The notes: generated from the sequence alone by a model not told the origin. A DNA stretch of 64,000 nucleotides from Intestinimonas massiliensis (ex Afouda et al. 2020) (GCF_900626285.1 NZ_LR131147.1:500032-564031); one strand, 5' to 3'. Shown: positions 22,889 through 32,326, numbered from the stretch's first letter. A program made the numbers and translations.

Positions 22889-25364
22889 GTTCTTCCTCCT
22901 TGGATATATCTCCCGAGTCCACCATGGCGGCCAGCTCCCCGTGGATCACGCCGTGGATATTGGCGTCGATGACGCCGCTGACCCGGCCCCGTACCCGGCC
23001 GCTGACGTAAATCACACCGCTGGTACGGGTGATCCGCTCGTGCTCCGGGAATTTCAGATTGAACCGGGTCCGCTCCACGATCTTGTCACCCAGCAGCAGG
23101 AGCTGCGGCAGAATGAACATGACCAGGAACATGGAGATCAGGGTCCCACGGCACAGGCACTGGCCGATGCCCACAATGCTGGGCTCGGTGGTGATCTGAG
23201 CGATCAGGAAGGCCGCCACCGACAGGATGCTGCCCGAGGTGAGCACAGTGGGAAAAGCCAGGCTCAGGGCCTTGACAATGGCCTGCTTGCGGGGCATGGT
23301 AGCCTTCAGCTCGTTGTACCAGGAGGAGATGACAATGGCGTAGTCAATGTTGGCGCCCATCTGGATGGCGGTGACGATCAGATAGCTCATAAAGAAGATG
23401 GGCTGCCCCGTCAGACCGGGAACCGCGAAGTTCAGCCAGATACTGCCCTGGATCACCAGGATCAGCAGGATGGGCAGGCCGACGGACAGGAAGGTGAACA
23501 GCAGCACCAGAATGACGAACACCACCGTCAGGACGCTGATCAGGATGTTGTCCCTGGCGAAGGAGGTGGACAGGTCATAGTCGCTGGTGGAGTTCCCCAC
23601 CAGGAAGATCTGATCGGCGTCATAGTACCGCTCCGCCTCGGCGTGGATGGTCTTGAGGAAGTCGAAGGTCTCCTCACCCTCCTCCGGCAGATCCAGCTGA
23701 AGTACCAGCCGGGAGTAGTGCTCTCCCAGCATCTGGGCCCGGGCATCGGTGAGCTGGTCATAGAGGTCGTCGATCTCCCTGCTCATCTGGTCGTCCAGGG
23801 TAATGTAACCACTTGTTTTGGCATCGTGGATGAAGAGGAACAGGTCCATCAGGGGGATGGTGTAGTCGTCTACCCCCTCCACGATCCGGCCGTACTCCTC
23901 CTTGTCGGCGGCATAGGCAGCATAGAGCAGCTTGGCCTGCTCATAGTCCAGGTCGATCAGCTCGGAAAACTGCCTGGGTGTCAGCGCGTCGGTCAGGGCA
24001 TAGCCGTCCATGGCCTCAATGTTGGCAAGGCCCAGGGCGCTCTCCACCTCGTCATAGGACGACAGCCGGTTGAGCAATGTCTTTTCACTCTCGTAATCCC
24101 CCCTGGGCACCAGCAACGCCGCCGTGTTCTGGGCGCCGAACGTGTCGTTGATGGTCTCTGTCGCAATTTGGGCCTCATTCTGGCTGACGGTATGGATCTG
24201 ACTGTATCCATAGACATAGGGGCACTGGTTGGAGAAATAGAAAGCTGCCACCAGACACAGGGCAAACACCGGCGCGCCGATGAACCGCAGCTTCACCACC
24301 AGCTTGCCCCAGCGGTCGATGGAGGGAATGAAGTTCCTGTGTCGGGTGCGCTCCATGGCCTTGCAGAAGATCATCAGCAGGCCGGGCATCAGGGTGAATA
24401 CCGACAGCATACTGATGCAGATGGCCTTGATGAGTACCATGCCCATATCAAAGCCGATGCGGAACTCCATGAACATCATGGCGGCCAGGCCGGAGATGGT
24501 GGTCAGGCTGCTGGCTGAGATAGAGGGGATGGAGGCACTGAGGGCAGCGATACAGGCCCGCCTGTCATCCAGGTGCTCCCGCTCCTCCAGAAAGCGGTGG
24601 AGCAGGATGATGGCGTAGTCGATGGCCAGAGCCAGCTGGAGGATCACTGTCACCGAATTGGAGACGAAGGAGATCTCCCCAAAGAAAAAGTTGGTGCCCA
24701 GGTTGAGCAAAGCTGCCGCCCCGAAGGTAAGCACCAGCACCGGGATCTCCGCATAGGACTTTGAGGTAAGCAGCAACACCAGCAGGATGACCGCCGCCGC
24801 GATGGCCAGGATGACCCCCATCTCTGTCTGGAGGGTGTCGGAGGTCTCGTTTCCCACGGCGGTGTCGATGTAGCAGTCATAGGGTTCCAGCAGGTCGCGC
24901 AGCTGGGACAGGGCCTCCCCGCTCACCGGGTCGTCCTCCTCCCCGGCAAAAGTGACAGTGAGGAGCACATCTGCCCCCTTGCAGTATTCCGAGATCTCCT
25001 CCGGGGTCTCTCCGCTCCCGCTTCCGCCGGCGGCGGCCCCTTTCCCCAGCACGGCGGAGGAGACACCGTCGATCTCCTCGATGCGGTCGGCCAGGTCCCG
25101 GGCCAGGTCCACCGTGGTGTGGGACACCATGACCCGTGCAGTAGCAAAGGTGGTGAACTCATCCTCCATGATGGTCAGGCCCTGGCGGGTCTCGGTGGTG
25201 GCGGGCAGATACTGGGTAATGTCACTGCACACCGACACCCAGTTCCGGGAAAAGAGGGAAAAGATGGCGGCGCAGATGTACAGGAAAAAGATCAGGTTGC
25301 GCTTATCCACGATGAGCGTGGCCAGGCGCTCAAAAAAGGACGGCTTGTCAGGGTTTTTACTCAC
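22872..25364 (-). CDS. MMPL/RND-family membrane transporter
   Basis: An 830-aa transporter with the RND layout: two halves, each with one leading helix, a large outer loop and five more helices. It has FERLATLIVDKRNLIFFLYI at the start, the QLALAIDYAIILLHRFLEER block in half one and MGANIDYAIVISSWYNELKA in half two, both typical for MMPL (YdfJ-like) exporters that use the proton gradient. Asp in each DYA(I)V/I motif is the expected coupling residue. A cytosolic tail rich in Val-Gly (SGVIYVSGRVRGRVSGVIDA) is unusual. Overlaps both neighbours and is probably controlled by the divergent TetR. Confidence 0.9.
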   Translation of the reverse strand: MSKNPDKPSFFERLATLIVDKRNLIFFLYICAAIFSLFSRNWVSVCSDITQYLPATTETRQGLTIMEDEFTTFATARVMVSHTTVDLARDLADRIEEIDGVSSAVLGKGAAAGGSGSGETPEEISEYCKGADVLLTVTFAGEEDDPVSGEALSQLRDLLEPYDCYIDTAVGNETSDTLQTEMGVILAIAAAVILLVLLLTSKSYAEIPVLVLTFGAAALLNLGTNFFFGEISFVSNSVTVILQLALAIDYAIILLHRFLEEREHLDDRRACIAALSASIPSISASSLTTISGLAAMMFMEFRIGFDMGMVLIKAICISMLSVFTLMPGLLMIFCKAMERTRHRNFIPSIDRWGKLVVKLRFIGAPVFALCLVAAFYFSNQCPYVYGYSQIHTVSQNEAQIATETINDTFGAQNTAALLVPRGDYESEKTLLNRLSSYDEVESALGLANIEAMDGYALTDALTPRQFSELIDLDYEQAKLLYAAYAADKEEYGRIVEGVDDYTIPLMDLFLFIHDAKTSGYITLDDQMSREIDDLYDQLTDARAQMLGEHYSRLVLQLDLPEEGEETFDFLKTIHAEAERYYDADQIFLVGNSTSDYDLSTSFARDNILISVLTVVFVILVLLFTFLSVGLPILLILVIQGSIWLNFAVPGLTGQPIFFMSYLIVTAIQMGANIDYAIVISSWYNELKATMPRKQAIVKALSLAFPTVLTSGSILSVAAFLIAQITTEPSIVGIGQCLCRGTLISMFLVMFILPQLLLLGDKIVERTRFNLKFPEHERITRTSGVIYVSGRVRGRVSGVIDANIHGVIHGELAAMVDSGDISKEEEHETQE

Positions 25365-25683
25365 AGTTTTTCTCCTCAGTCTGTTCTTCGTTCAGGGGTG
25401 CTCCGCTCCACTTCATCCGGCACCCGTCCAGCTCCGCGGTACCCCGCAGGGTGTTTCCCGCCAGGTGGAGCACTGAGCGGCAGGCATAATCTCCCAACGC
25501 TGTGCGCAGGCTGTGGAACAGAGTGAGCATTCCCGCCCCGTCCCAGGTGCCCCGCACCGGATTCTCGTAGCCAGCCAGGGACAGGATGCCCCGCACAGTG
25601 CCGTCTCCCTTTCGGTGAAGGAAGAGCTTCCCCTCCCTGGGGCCCATCTGGCTGTGCAAGGTAATCTGATACCACTGTTTCAT
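25357..25683 (-). CDS. Small hypothetical protein leading the MMPL operon
   Basis: A 108-aa soluble protein, MKQWYQITLHSQMGPREGKL, rich in beta-type stretches (GKLFLHRKGDGTVRGILSLAG; GTAELDGCRMKWSGAPL). It resembles small Clostridia proteins that predict a lipocalin-like barrel with no known function. GGAGGGGG precedes the start at 25683. It overlaps the MMPL start by eight bases, so it is the first gene of the TetR-controlled operon. A ligand-binding or sensing task is inference. Confidence 0.7.
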   Translation of the reverse strand: MKQWYQITLHSQMGPREGKLFLHRKGDGTVRGILSLAGYENPVRGTWDGAGMLTLFHSLRTALGDYACRSVLHLAGNTLRGTAELDGCRMKWSGAPLNEEQTEEKNCE

Positions 25684-25741
25684 ATAGGATCCCCCTCCGG
25701 TCTTTTTTCTCAGCATACGTTCCCGGCGCGCCGGTTACAAC

Positions 25742-25793
25742 ATGCAAACTGCCCGTCTGTGTCAGAATTCTGACACAGACGGGCAATTTGCAT
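25742..25793. promoter_or_regulatory. 52-bp near-perfect palindrome between tetR and the MMPL operon
   Basis: The arms (26 bp each, centre GTCAGAATTCTGAC) match except for one base pair. The site lies between divergent genes, 58 bases before the MMPL operon start and about 75 before the regulator start. It is the obvious operator for the TetR protein and long enough for two dimers. Confidence 0.8.
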
Positions 25794-25867
25794 CTAGGAA
25801 AAAGGCCCCTTGGGATGGTATACTGGGTCCAAGCTCATTTACCATCACCGGACCGGAGGCTCCCTTT

Positions 25868-26476
25868 ATGAAGCACAAATCCTATGAATCCTCACATGCC
25901 ACCAAACAGGCCATCTGCGCCTCCCTGAAGGAGCTGATGGTCCAGAAGCCCCTGGACAAGATCACGGTCAGCGAAATCATGGACCACTGCGGCATGGTGC
26001 GCCAGCACTTCTACTACCACTTTGAGGATATCTACGATCTGGTACGCTGGATGTTTCAGGAGGAAGCCCTCTCCCTGCTGAAACAGCAGGAGGGCGTGCT
26101 GCTGTGGCAGGAGGGTCTGCTGCAGCTCTTCCAGTACTTACAGGAAAACCGGGCAGTATGTCTGTGCGCCCTCAACTCCCTGAGCCGCAATCACTTAAAG
26201 CACTTCTTCTACACCGATCTCTACGCCATCATCCGCCACACCGTCACCACCGTTGCGGATGAGATGGGCTGTACCTCCGGCGAGGAGGGCGATCTGGAGC
26301 TGTTTACCCACTTCTATGTGATCGCCCTGGCAGGGCTGGTGGAAAGCTGGCTGCTGGGTGAGATCGACAAGACACCGGAGGAGCTGATCCGCTTCACCGA
26401 CAGGCTGCTGCGGGACCAGATGCGGGGCAGCGTGCTCCGTCAGACACAGCAAGAGGAAAAGGATGACTTATTATAG
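25868..26476 (+). CDS. TetR-family transcriptional regulator
   Basis: A 202-aa regulator. The helix-turn-helix lies at about 25-55 (DKITVSEIMDHCGMVRQHFY then YHFEDIYDLVRWMF). The C-terminal part resembles the DhaS/TetR_C_8 group found in Firmicutes. GGAGG stands nine bases before the ATG, and a TATACT -10 box lies at 25819-25824. It is divergent from the small gene/MMPL/GLUG operon with a large palindrome between, so it should control that operon and itself. The ligand is unknown. Confidence 0.9.
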   Translation: MKHKSYESSHATKQAICASLKELMVQKPLDKITVSEIMDHCGMVRQHFYYHFEDIYDLVRWMFQEEALSLLKQQEGVLLWQEGLLQLFQYLQENRAVCLCALNSLSRNHLKHFFYTDLYAIIRHTVTTVADEMGCTSGEEGDLELFTHFYVIALAGLVESWLLGEIDKTPEELIRFTDRLLRDQMRGSVLRQTQQEEKDDLL

Positions 26477-26488
26477 CTCTTTTTCTCA

Positions 26489-26533
26489 AAAAGGGCGTGG
26501 AAAACTATAGTTTTCCACGTCCTTTTCTTTTTT
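26489..26533. terminator. Bidirectional terminator of tetR and the SLH gene
   Basis: A stem of about 15 bp (AAGGGCGTGGAAAAC and complement with one wobble) followed by TTTTCTTTTTT, between convergent genes. Confidence 0.85.
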
Positions 26534-28566
26534 CACTGGGTAACGATGACCCGTACCACGGCGTCTGTTCCCAGAGTACCGCTGTAGTAAACGGTGAAGG
26601 TATCCGTGTAGGCCTTGGCCTGGGGCAGGGTGATCCAGCTGCTGTTGTCCCCGTTACGGACCTGCACGTCATCGCTGATGGGGACCCTAACTCCGTTGAC
26701 CACCACGGCATCTTCTCCGTCAAAGGAAGATCGGGCCACGTCTTTAGACTGAGACAGGGTGACCACCGCCACGGCTTTCTCCTCGCCGCTGACAGCGATA
26801 CCGCCCATGGCGCCGCCCCGGACGGTCTGGCCGGTGATATAGCTCTGGCTGGTACCGGCACTGTTCTCCACCGACACAGTGGTGTTGGTATAGGTCAGGC
26901 TGCCGCTGCCGCCGCTCTGCTCCCCGACCTCCAGAATCCCGTAGGTATAGGCATTGCCGGTCACGTCGTCCAGCAGCAGCACGCTCACCTCACCGTCAGC
27001 GTTGGTGGCGTAGAAGTCGATCTTGGAGGCGGACACCGTACTGACCAGGATGTCATCCAGGTCGATCTCCACCACCACGCTGTTTTTCGCCCGCTCGTAG
27101 ATCACTACGTTATCTGCCAGCGGGATGCTGCCCAGCGTACCGCGGGTCAGGTTCAGGGACAGGGAAACCTCGCTCTCCGCCGGGCTCACCGACAGCTTGC
27201 CGATGCCGCTGGAGGTAACGCATACCAGATCGCCGGTCTGTACTGAGCCGGTGCTGCTGATCGTGCCCCTGGCAGTCAGGCCGCAGGACAACGACACCTC
27301 TCCATTGCCCAGCACGCCGTACTGGCTGTCCTGCTGGCTGTATGCGGCGGCAGAGGCCACCTCCCCCGTTCCGTTGAGGGTAACGGTAATCCTGTCCCCC
27401 ACACTGAACTGGCTCAGGCTGTCTTGCCCGCTGTCCGCCACCGGCAGTTCGATCCCCAGCAGGGTAATGGTATCGGGGGCGGCGGTGTTGGGGCTGGCCC
27501 CCTCGTAATAGCCGCTGAGGGTCACACCCTCATAGGCCACCGCCTGGGAGGCAGTCACCAGGTCCACAGTCCCCTTTTTGTTGTAATAGAGGGTCACAGT
27601 GTCCCTTCCCTCCAGATCATACCAGCAGGAGCTGTAGGCGGTAAGGGTGTCATCCAGAAGGACGTTGACCGAATTGGAAACGCTATGGAAGCTGCCGGCA
27701 GTGTCCGTAATGCCGCTGGCCGACACCGACGAGAGGGCTACGGTGCGGCTCACCGTACCGTCAGGCAGGAAGCCGCACACCTCCCCCGTCTTGTCCAGCA
27801 GCAGGGTGCCCCGATTCCCGGCCAGAGACTCCGACACCTCGCCCGCCGGCTCATAGTAACTCAGGCCCTGGGTGGTGCAGATCTGTACCAGGCCGGTGGT
27901 ACCGTCGTCGGCCTCCGCGTCCACATCCAGCAGCACCGCATCGGCCACCTTGGAGGCACACAGCTTGTTGATGTAGTCGCCACCCTCCTTATCGGTCTGG
28001 GACAGCAAACCGTAGAGCAGCAGGGCCGCCTCTCCCCGGGTGAGCGCGTGGTCCGGGTCAGTGGAGATTCCGTCCAGCAGGCCCAGCTTCTCCCCCAGGC
28101 TCATGTAGTCCTCCGGCCAGAAGGGACCCACGTCCTCGGTGGTATAGCCCAGCAGGTGGAGGGCCACCGTCACCGCCTGACCCACCGACACCGGGTCGTC
28201 GGGGCCGAAGGTGCCGTCCCCGTAGCCGGAGACCAGGCCCTCCTCATAGGCCAGATTGATATAGGGCGCCGCCCAGTGGCTGCCCGACACATCGGAAAAG
28301 AGGGTGCGGTAGGCGCTGCCGGTCACCTGATCCCCGTGACCCTCCGCCAGTACTGCCAGCTTGCAGAACTGGGCTCGGGTCAGGCCGTCGGAGGGGTGGT
28401 AGGCCCCATCGGAATAGCCGGAGACGATGCCCAGGCTGTACAGCACCTCCACTGCCGTGGCGGTGTCCCCGCTGACGTCGGTAAAGGCAGCCGCCGGAGC
28501 GGGCAGGACCGCCAGTGTCAGGCACAGCCCTGCCGCCGTCAGCAGGGCGCAGATCTTTTGTTTCAA
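26533..28566 (-). CDS. SLH-domain surface protein of the efflux operon
   Basis: A 677-aa exported protein. A signal peptide (ALLTAAGLCLTLAVLPAPAAA) is followed by three S-layer homology repeats at about 28-195 (for example GIVSGYSDGAYHPSDGLTRA and GLVSGYGDGTFGPDDPVSVG), which bind secondary cell-wall polymers. The rest is a beta-rich part with Val/Thr/Ser repeats and YYNKKGTVDLVTASQ-type stretches, probably a scaffold. It is the last gene in the minus-strand operon with a MacA-like adaptor, ATPase and permease, with 18 bases to the permease, so it may form or hold the outer end of that system. Confidence 0.85.
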   Translation of the reverse strand: MKQKICALLTAAGLCLTLAVLPAPAAAFTDVSGDTATAVEVLYSLGIVSGYSDGAYHPSDGLTRAQFCKLAVLAEGHGDQVTGSAYRTLFSDVSGSHWAAPYINLAYEEGLVSGYGDGTFGPDDPVSVGQAVTVALHLLGYTTEDVGPFWPEDYMSLGEKLGLLDGISTDPDHALTRGEAALLLYGLLSQTDKEGGDYINKLCASKVADAVLLDVDAEADDGTTGLVQICTTQGLSYYEPAGEVSESLAGNRGTLLLDKTGEVCGFLPDGTVSRTVALSSVSASGITDTAGSFHSVSNSVNVLLDDTLTAYSSCWYDLEGRDTVTLYYNKKGTVDLVTASQAVAYEGVTLSGYYEGASPNTAAPDTITLLGIELPVADSGQDSLSQFSVGDRITVTLNGTGEVASAAAYSQQDSQYGVLGNGEVSLSCGLTARGTISSTGSVQTGDLVCVTSSGIGKLSVSPAESEVSLSLNLTRGTLGSIPLADNVVIYERAKNSVVVEIDLDDILVSTVSASKIDFYATNADGEVSVLLLDDVTGNAYTYGILEVGEQSGGSGSLTYTNTTVSVENSAGTSQSYITGQTVRGGAMGGIAVSGEEKAVAVVTLSQSKDVARSSFDGEDAVVVNGVRVPISDDVQVRNGDNSSWITLPQAKAYTDTFTVYYSGTLGTDAVVRVIVTQ

Positions 28567-28584
28567 TGGAATCTCCTCCTTCTC

Positions 28585-29766
28585 TCAATCCGCCCGCAGG
28601 GCGTCCACCGGCTGGAGGTTGGAGGCCTTCACCGCCGGATAAATACCGAATACGATACCGATGACCACCGAGAACACAAAGGCGCCCGCCGTCACCAGAC
28701 CATTGGGTAACAGGATCAGGTCATACATGGCCTTGCCCAGCACCAGGCTCAGGCCGAAGCCCAGCAGGATGCCGATAACGCCCCCCATGCCGCTGAGGAT
28801 GGCCGCCTCCACCAGGAATTGCCCCACGATCTCCCCCCGGGGAGCGCCGATAGATTTCTTGATGCCGATCTCCCTGGTGCGCTCGGTGACCGTCACCAGC
28901 ATGATATTCATAATGCCGATACCTCCCACCAGCAGGGCAATGCCGGCGATCCCACCCAGCACCACGCTCATGGAGGTCATCTCATCCGTGGATTCGGTCA
29001 TGGCGGAGTTGCCGTTTTCCAGCTCATACTCCCCCACGGTGGTGGAAACGGTGTCGGCCAGAAACACCTCCAGTCTGGACATGACGCTGTCCATATGGTC
29101 GGAGGTGTCCACCTTCACCGTAAAGGCAGTCAGGTAGTCGGTCTCCAGAATGGCCCGGTCCAGGGAGTAGGGGATCACCGCCATGTCGTCCATAGAGCCC
29201 TCAGTGCCCCCGTCCTTCTGATAGTAGGTTCCTACCACGGTAAAGGGATTGCCGCCGATGTAGACCGTCTCCCCGATGGGGTCGGCATACTGGAACAGGC
29301 TGTCGGCCACATAGGAGCCCAGGACGCACACCATGTTCCGCTGCTCAATATCGAAGGCGTTGATATCGCGGCCGTCCTCCAGGGTGTAGTTGTTGCAGGC
29401 GGCGTACTGATCGCTGCCCAGATACACGGTGGAGGTGTCCAGGGTGGTGGTGCGGTATTTCAGGGGCAGCGAGGTGGAGACATCTGGACTTACCCCCTCC
29501 ACCATATCGCCCAGTTCTTCGTTGCCGTAGTCATACAGGGCGCTCATCACGTCCACCGCCCGGCTGGTGTCGTACCAGGTGACGGTCACATTGACCTTGT
29601 TGACCCCCAGCTTTTCATAGTAGGCGGTGATATCGGCGTTGTAGCCCGACACCAGGGCCACCAGCACCAGCACAGCGGTCACACCGATGATGATGCCCAG
29701 CATGGTAAGGAAGGACCGGCCTTTTTTGTCCCGGATGGAGTCCAGGGCCATCATAAATGCGTTCAC
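28585..29766 (-). CDS. MacB-like ABC transporter permease (FtsX family)
   Basis: A 393-aa permease with the MacB/FtsX layout: first helix (SFLTMLGIIIGVTAVLVLVAL), a large outer domain of about 230 residues, then three helices ending in VFSVVIGIVFGIYPAVKASN. The TMLGIIIGVTA, MNIMLVTVTERTREIGIKKSIGA (in pieces) and PVDALRAD signatures are clear. The start is GTG at 29766, overlapping the stop of the ATPase gene (GTGA); the downstream ATG is an alternative. Works with the adjacent ATPase and adaptor, probably to export peptides or antimicrobials. Confidence 0.92.
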   Translation of the reverse strand: MNAFMMALDSIRDKKGRSFLTMLGIIIGVTAVLVLVALVSGYNADITAYYEKLGVNKVNVTVTWYDTSRAVDVMSALYDYGNEELGDMVEGVSPDVSTSLPLKYRTTTLDTSTVYLGSDQYAACNNYTLEDGRDINAFDIEQRNMVCVLGSYVADSLFQYADPIGETVYIGGNPFTVVGTYYQKDGGTEGSMDDMAVIPYSLDRAILETDYLTAFTVKVDTSDHMDSVMSRLEVFLADTVSTTVGEYELENGNSAMTESTDEMTSMSVVLGGIAGIALLVGGIGIMNIMLVTVTERTREIGIKKSIGAPRGEIVGQFLVEAAILSGMGGVIGILLGFGLSLVLGKAMYDLILLPNGLVTAGAFVFSVVIGIVFGIYPAVKASNLQPVDALRAD

Positions 29767-30491
29767 GGCGCCACCGCCCGGGCCACGGGCAGGTCCACCA
29801 GCACCCCGTCCCACAGGCTGTCGTGGACGATTTTCCCGTCCATCACCCGCACGGTGCGGTGGGCCTGGGCAGCGATGCCGTTGTCATGGGTGATGAGAAT
29901 GACGGTGGTGCCCGCCCGATTCATCTGCTTCATCAGCTCCAGCACCTGGGCGCCGGTTCTGGAGTCCAGGGCGCCGGTGGGCTCGTCGGCCATGAGAATG
30001 GGAGAGCGGGCGGCAATGGCCCGGGCGATGGCCACCCGCTGCTGCTGGCCGCCGGAGAGCTGGCCGGGACGGCAGTCCGCCTTGGCGGCGATGTCCACCC
30101 GCTCCAGGGCCTCCATGGCCCGCTCCTTCCGCTGGGCCAGGGGTACCTTCTGATACAGCAAGGGCAGGGCCACATTCTGCCACACATTCAGAGAGGGGAT
30201 CAGGTTGTAGCCCTGAAAGATAAAGGCAATCTTCCGTGAGCGGATCAGTTCCAGCTCCCTGCGGCTGCGGCCGCTGATGGGGGTGCCGTCCAGGCAGTAC
30301 TCTCCGGCGGTGGGCACGTCCAGGCAGCCCAGAATGTTCATCATGGTGGACTTGCCGGAGCCGGAGGTGCCGATGATAGCCACAAACTCCCCCTGATTGA
30401 TCTCCAGAGTGACCCCATCCAGGGCATTGACCTGGTTTTCCTGGCCCGGGCCGTAGATTTTATAGACATTGTCCAATCGGATCAAGCTCAT
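29763..30491 (-). CDS. ABC transporter ATPase (MacB/LolD type)
   Basis: A 242-aa ATPase with Walker A GTSGSGKSTMM, Q-loop FIFQGYNLIPSL, signature LSGGQQQRVAIARAI, Walker B ILMADEPTGALDS and H-loop ITHDN. This is the LolD/MacB/FtsE branch, which drives type VII ABC transporters that move substrates outside the membrane. It lies between adaptor and permease, 11 bases after the adaptor and overlapping the permease. Confidence 0.95.
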   Translation of the reverse strand: MSLIRLDNVYKIYGPGQENQVNALDGVTLEINQGEFVAIIGTSGSGKSTMMNILGCLDVPTAGEYCLDGTPISGRSRRELELIRSRKIAFIFQGYNLIPSLNVWQNVALPLLYQKVPLAQRKERAMEALERVDIAAKADCRPGQLSGGQQQRVAIARAIAARSPILMADEPTGALDSRTGAQVLELMKQMNRAGTTVILITHDNGIAAQAHRTVRVMDGKIVHDSLWDGVLVDLPVARAVAP

Positions 30492-30502
30492 GTCACGCCT
30501 CC

Positions 30503-32326
30503 TTAACCCATGGGTCCGCCGCTCATGCCGCCACCGGGCATGCCGCCGCCCATATTGCCGCTTCCCATGTTCCCGCCAGGCATGCCGCCGCCCTCGGAGA
30601 AGTCGGGCCGCCCCTCAAAGTCCTGGCTGTCCTCCCCCTGGCTGGTGGTGTCGCCGCCGGAGGGTGCCGACTGCTGATAGCGGGTAAAGACCTCCACGTC
30701 CTCCTCTACGCCGGATAAGATTCGGACATACTGGCTATTGGACACCCCGGTCTCCACCGGTACAGCGTAAAATCCGTCAGGCACCACGCCGTTCTCCAGA
30801 TCCACTGCGTTGTCCGGGCGGCTATCCACCTTGACAAAGAGGCAGGTGCCCTCGCTGGTGTTCTGGAGAGCCGCGATGGGGGCCAGCACACCCTCCGATT
30901 CATCTCCCACGGTGATGGTGTAGGACACATTCACACCGGCGGAAAGAGCGCCGTCGCTGGGAATGGTGATGGTGATGGGAAAATAGGCCACACCGTTGGT
31001 GTTGGTGGCCTCATAGCTGATGGCGGTCACCGTGCCGGTATAGTGGGTGTCGCTCTCCGCCCCGGACTGGGTGATGTCCACCTCCATGCCCATGGTGATA
31101 TTGTCGATGTCCAGCTCGTCGATGTTGGCGGTGATGGTCATGCAATCCATGTTATAGAGGGTCACAGCCGTCTGACCGGCCTGGCGGGGGCTCTCCCCCT
31201 CCTGCACGCCCACCATGATGATCTTGCCGGAGATCTCAGCGGTGACGTTGTAATCGGCCCGCCTCTCCTCCGCCTGGGTAATTTTCTCCTGGGTCTGGGT
31301 GATTTTGTCCTGGGTCTGGGTGATGCTCCGGTTGGCCGTCTCTATCTGCTTCTCCAGCTCGGAGCCGTCGATGGAAAAGAGTACCTTGCCCTTGGACACT
31401 GATTCGTAATCGGACACATTGACGGCAGTCAGTTCCCCCCCGGTCTCCGCCACGATGTCCTTACTGGCGTAGTACTCCAGAGTTCCCTCCACCGCCGGGT
31501 AGAGCTTTTCCCCGCTGTCGGCCACCAGGTAGCCAGCGCCGCCCATACCCTCGGACAGGGCACCGGGATTATCTACCGTCACCGTCACGGCAAAACAGTG
31601 GGTGCCCTCGGCGGTCACCCGGTCCACCTTCTTGATTTCGGTGACGGTGCCCTCAAACGTGTTCATCAGGCTGGCCACCGAGATGCCGGCCTTCATACCC
31701 ACATAGACCTGATCCTCATAGGCGTAGCTGAAGTACTGAGTCAGCGTCATCTTGCTGTCATTCACCAAGGTGGCCAGCTTGGTCCCGGCATTGACGCTGT
31801 CCCCCACGTCTGCCGCCACATCTGTCACCCGCCCGGCAAAGGGGGCAGTGACGGTCAGGGCCGCCATGCTCTCCTGTAAGTCGGCCAGCTGATCCTGGGA
31901 GTCGGACAGGGTGTTCTCCAGCTCGGTGATCTCATCCTGATAGCCCTCGATCTCCTCGTCCAGTTCAGTAGCGTCCTGGGTATAAAGCAGGTCACCCTCC
32001 TCTACGGTGTCCCCAGCGGAGACATAAACGGCGGTGATCTCGCTGTCGGAAGCGGTGGTATAGGTCACGCTGTCCGCTGGTACGGTGGTGCCTGTGCCTT
32101 CGATGGTGGTGGCCAGACTGCCGTAGGTAGTACGCTCGGTCAGGGCCACTTGCCCTTCCCCGGAAAAAAACAACACCTTGATTCCCACACCGGCTGCCAC
32201 CGCCAGCACTACCACAGCCAAAAGGATCACCCGTTTCCGGGTCACCTTCCGGCGGGGCTTAGGTGCCACCGGCGGCGCACCTTCTCCGGCATCCCGTTTC
32301 CCTTTTCTCACTGCTAAGAGCTGCAT
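30503..32326 (-). CDS. MacA/HlyD-like membrane-fusion adaptor with Gly/Met-rich tail
   Basis: A 607-aa adaptor. One membrane segment (VILLAVVVLAVAAGVGIKVLFF at about 33-54) is followed by barrel-sandwich, hairpin and beta-barrel domains. Two hairpin stretches are seen (ELDEEIEGYQDEITELENTL and SELEKQIETANRSITQTQDK with KITQTQEKITQAEE repeats), more than in a standard MacA. The last 30 residues are almost only Gly and Met with Pro (GGGMPGGNMGSGNMGGGMPG). The start at 32326 follows GGGAGG. It heads the efflux operon and is divergent from the two-component system. Confidence 0.88.
   Translation of the reverse strand: MQLLAVRKGKRDAGEGAPPVAPKPRRKVTRKRVILLAVVVLAVAAGVGIKVLFFSGEGQVALTERTTYGSLATTIEGTGTTVPADSVTYTTASDSEITAVYVSAGDTVEEGDLLYTQDATELDEEIEGYQDEITELENTLSDSQDQLADLQESMAALTVTAPFAGRVTDVAADVGDSVNAGTKLATLVNDSKMTLTQYFSYAYEDQVYVGMKAGISVASLMNTFEGTVTEIKKVDRVTAEGTHCFAVTVTVDNPGALSEGMGGAGYLVADSGEKLYPAVEGTLEYYASKDIVAETGGELTAVNVSDYESVSKGKVLFSIDGSELEKQIETANRSITQTQDKITQTQEKITQAEERRADYNVTAEISGKIIMVGVQEGESPRQAGQTAVTLYNMDCMTITANIDELDIDNITMGMEVDITQSGAESDTHYTGTVTAISYEATNTNGVAYFPITITIPSDGALSAGVNVSYTITVGDESEGVLAPIAALQNTSEGTCLFVKVDSRPDNAVDLENGVVPDGFYAVPVETGVSNSQYVRILSGVEEDVEVFTRYQQSAPSGGDTTSQGEDSQDFEGRPDFSEGGGMPGGNMGSGNMGGGMPGGGMSGGPMG

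Noticed and set aside
20996..22972. Long plus-strand frame opposite the GLUG gene
   Set aside because: Composition (His, Gln, Gly rich) is that of an antisense frame; the minus strand has signal peptide, repeats and membrane anchor.
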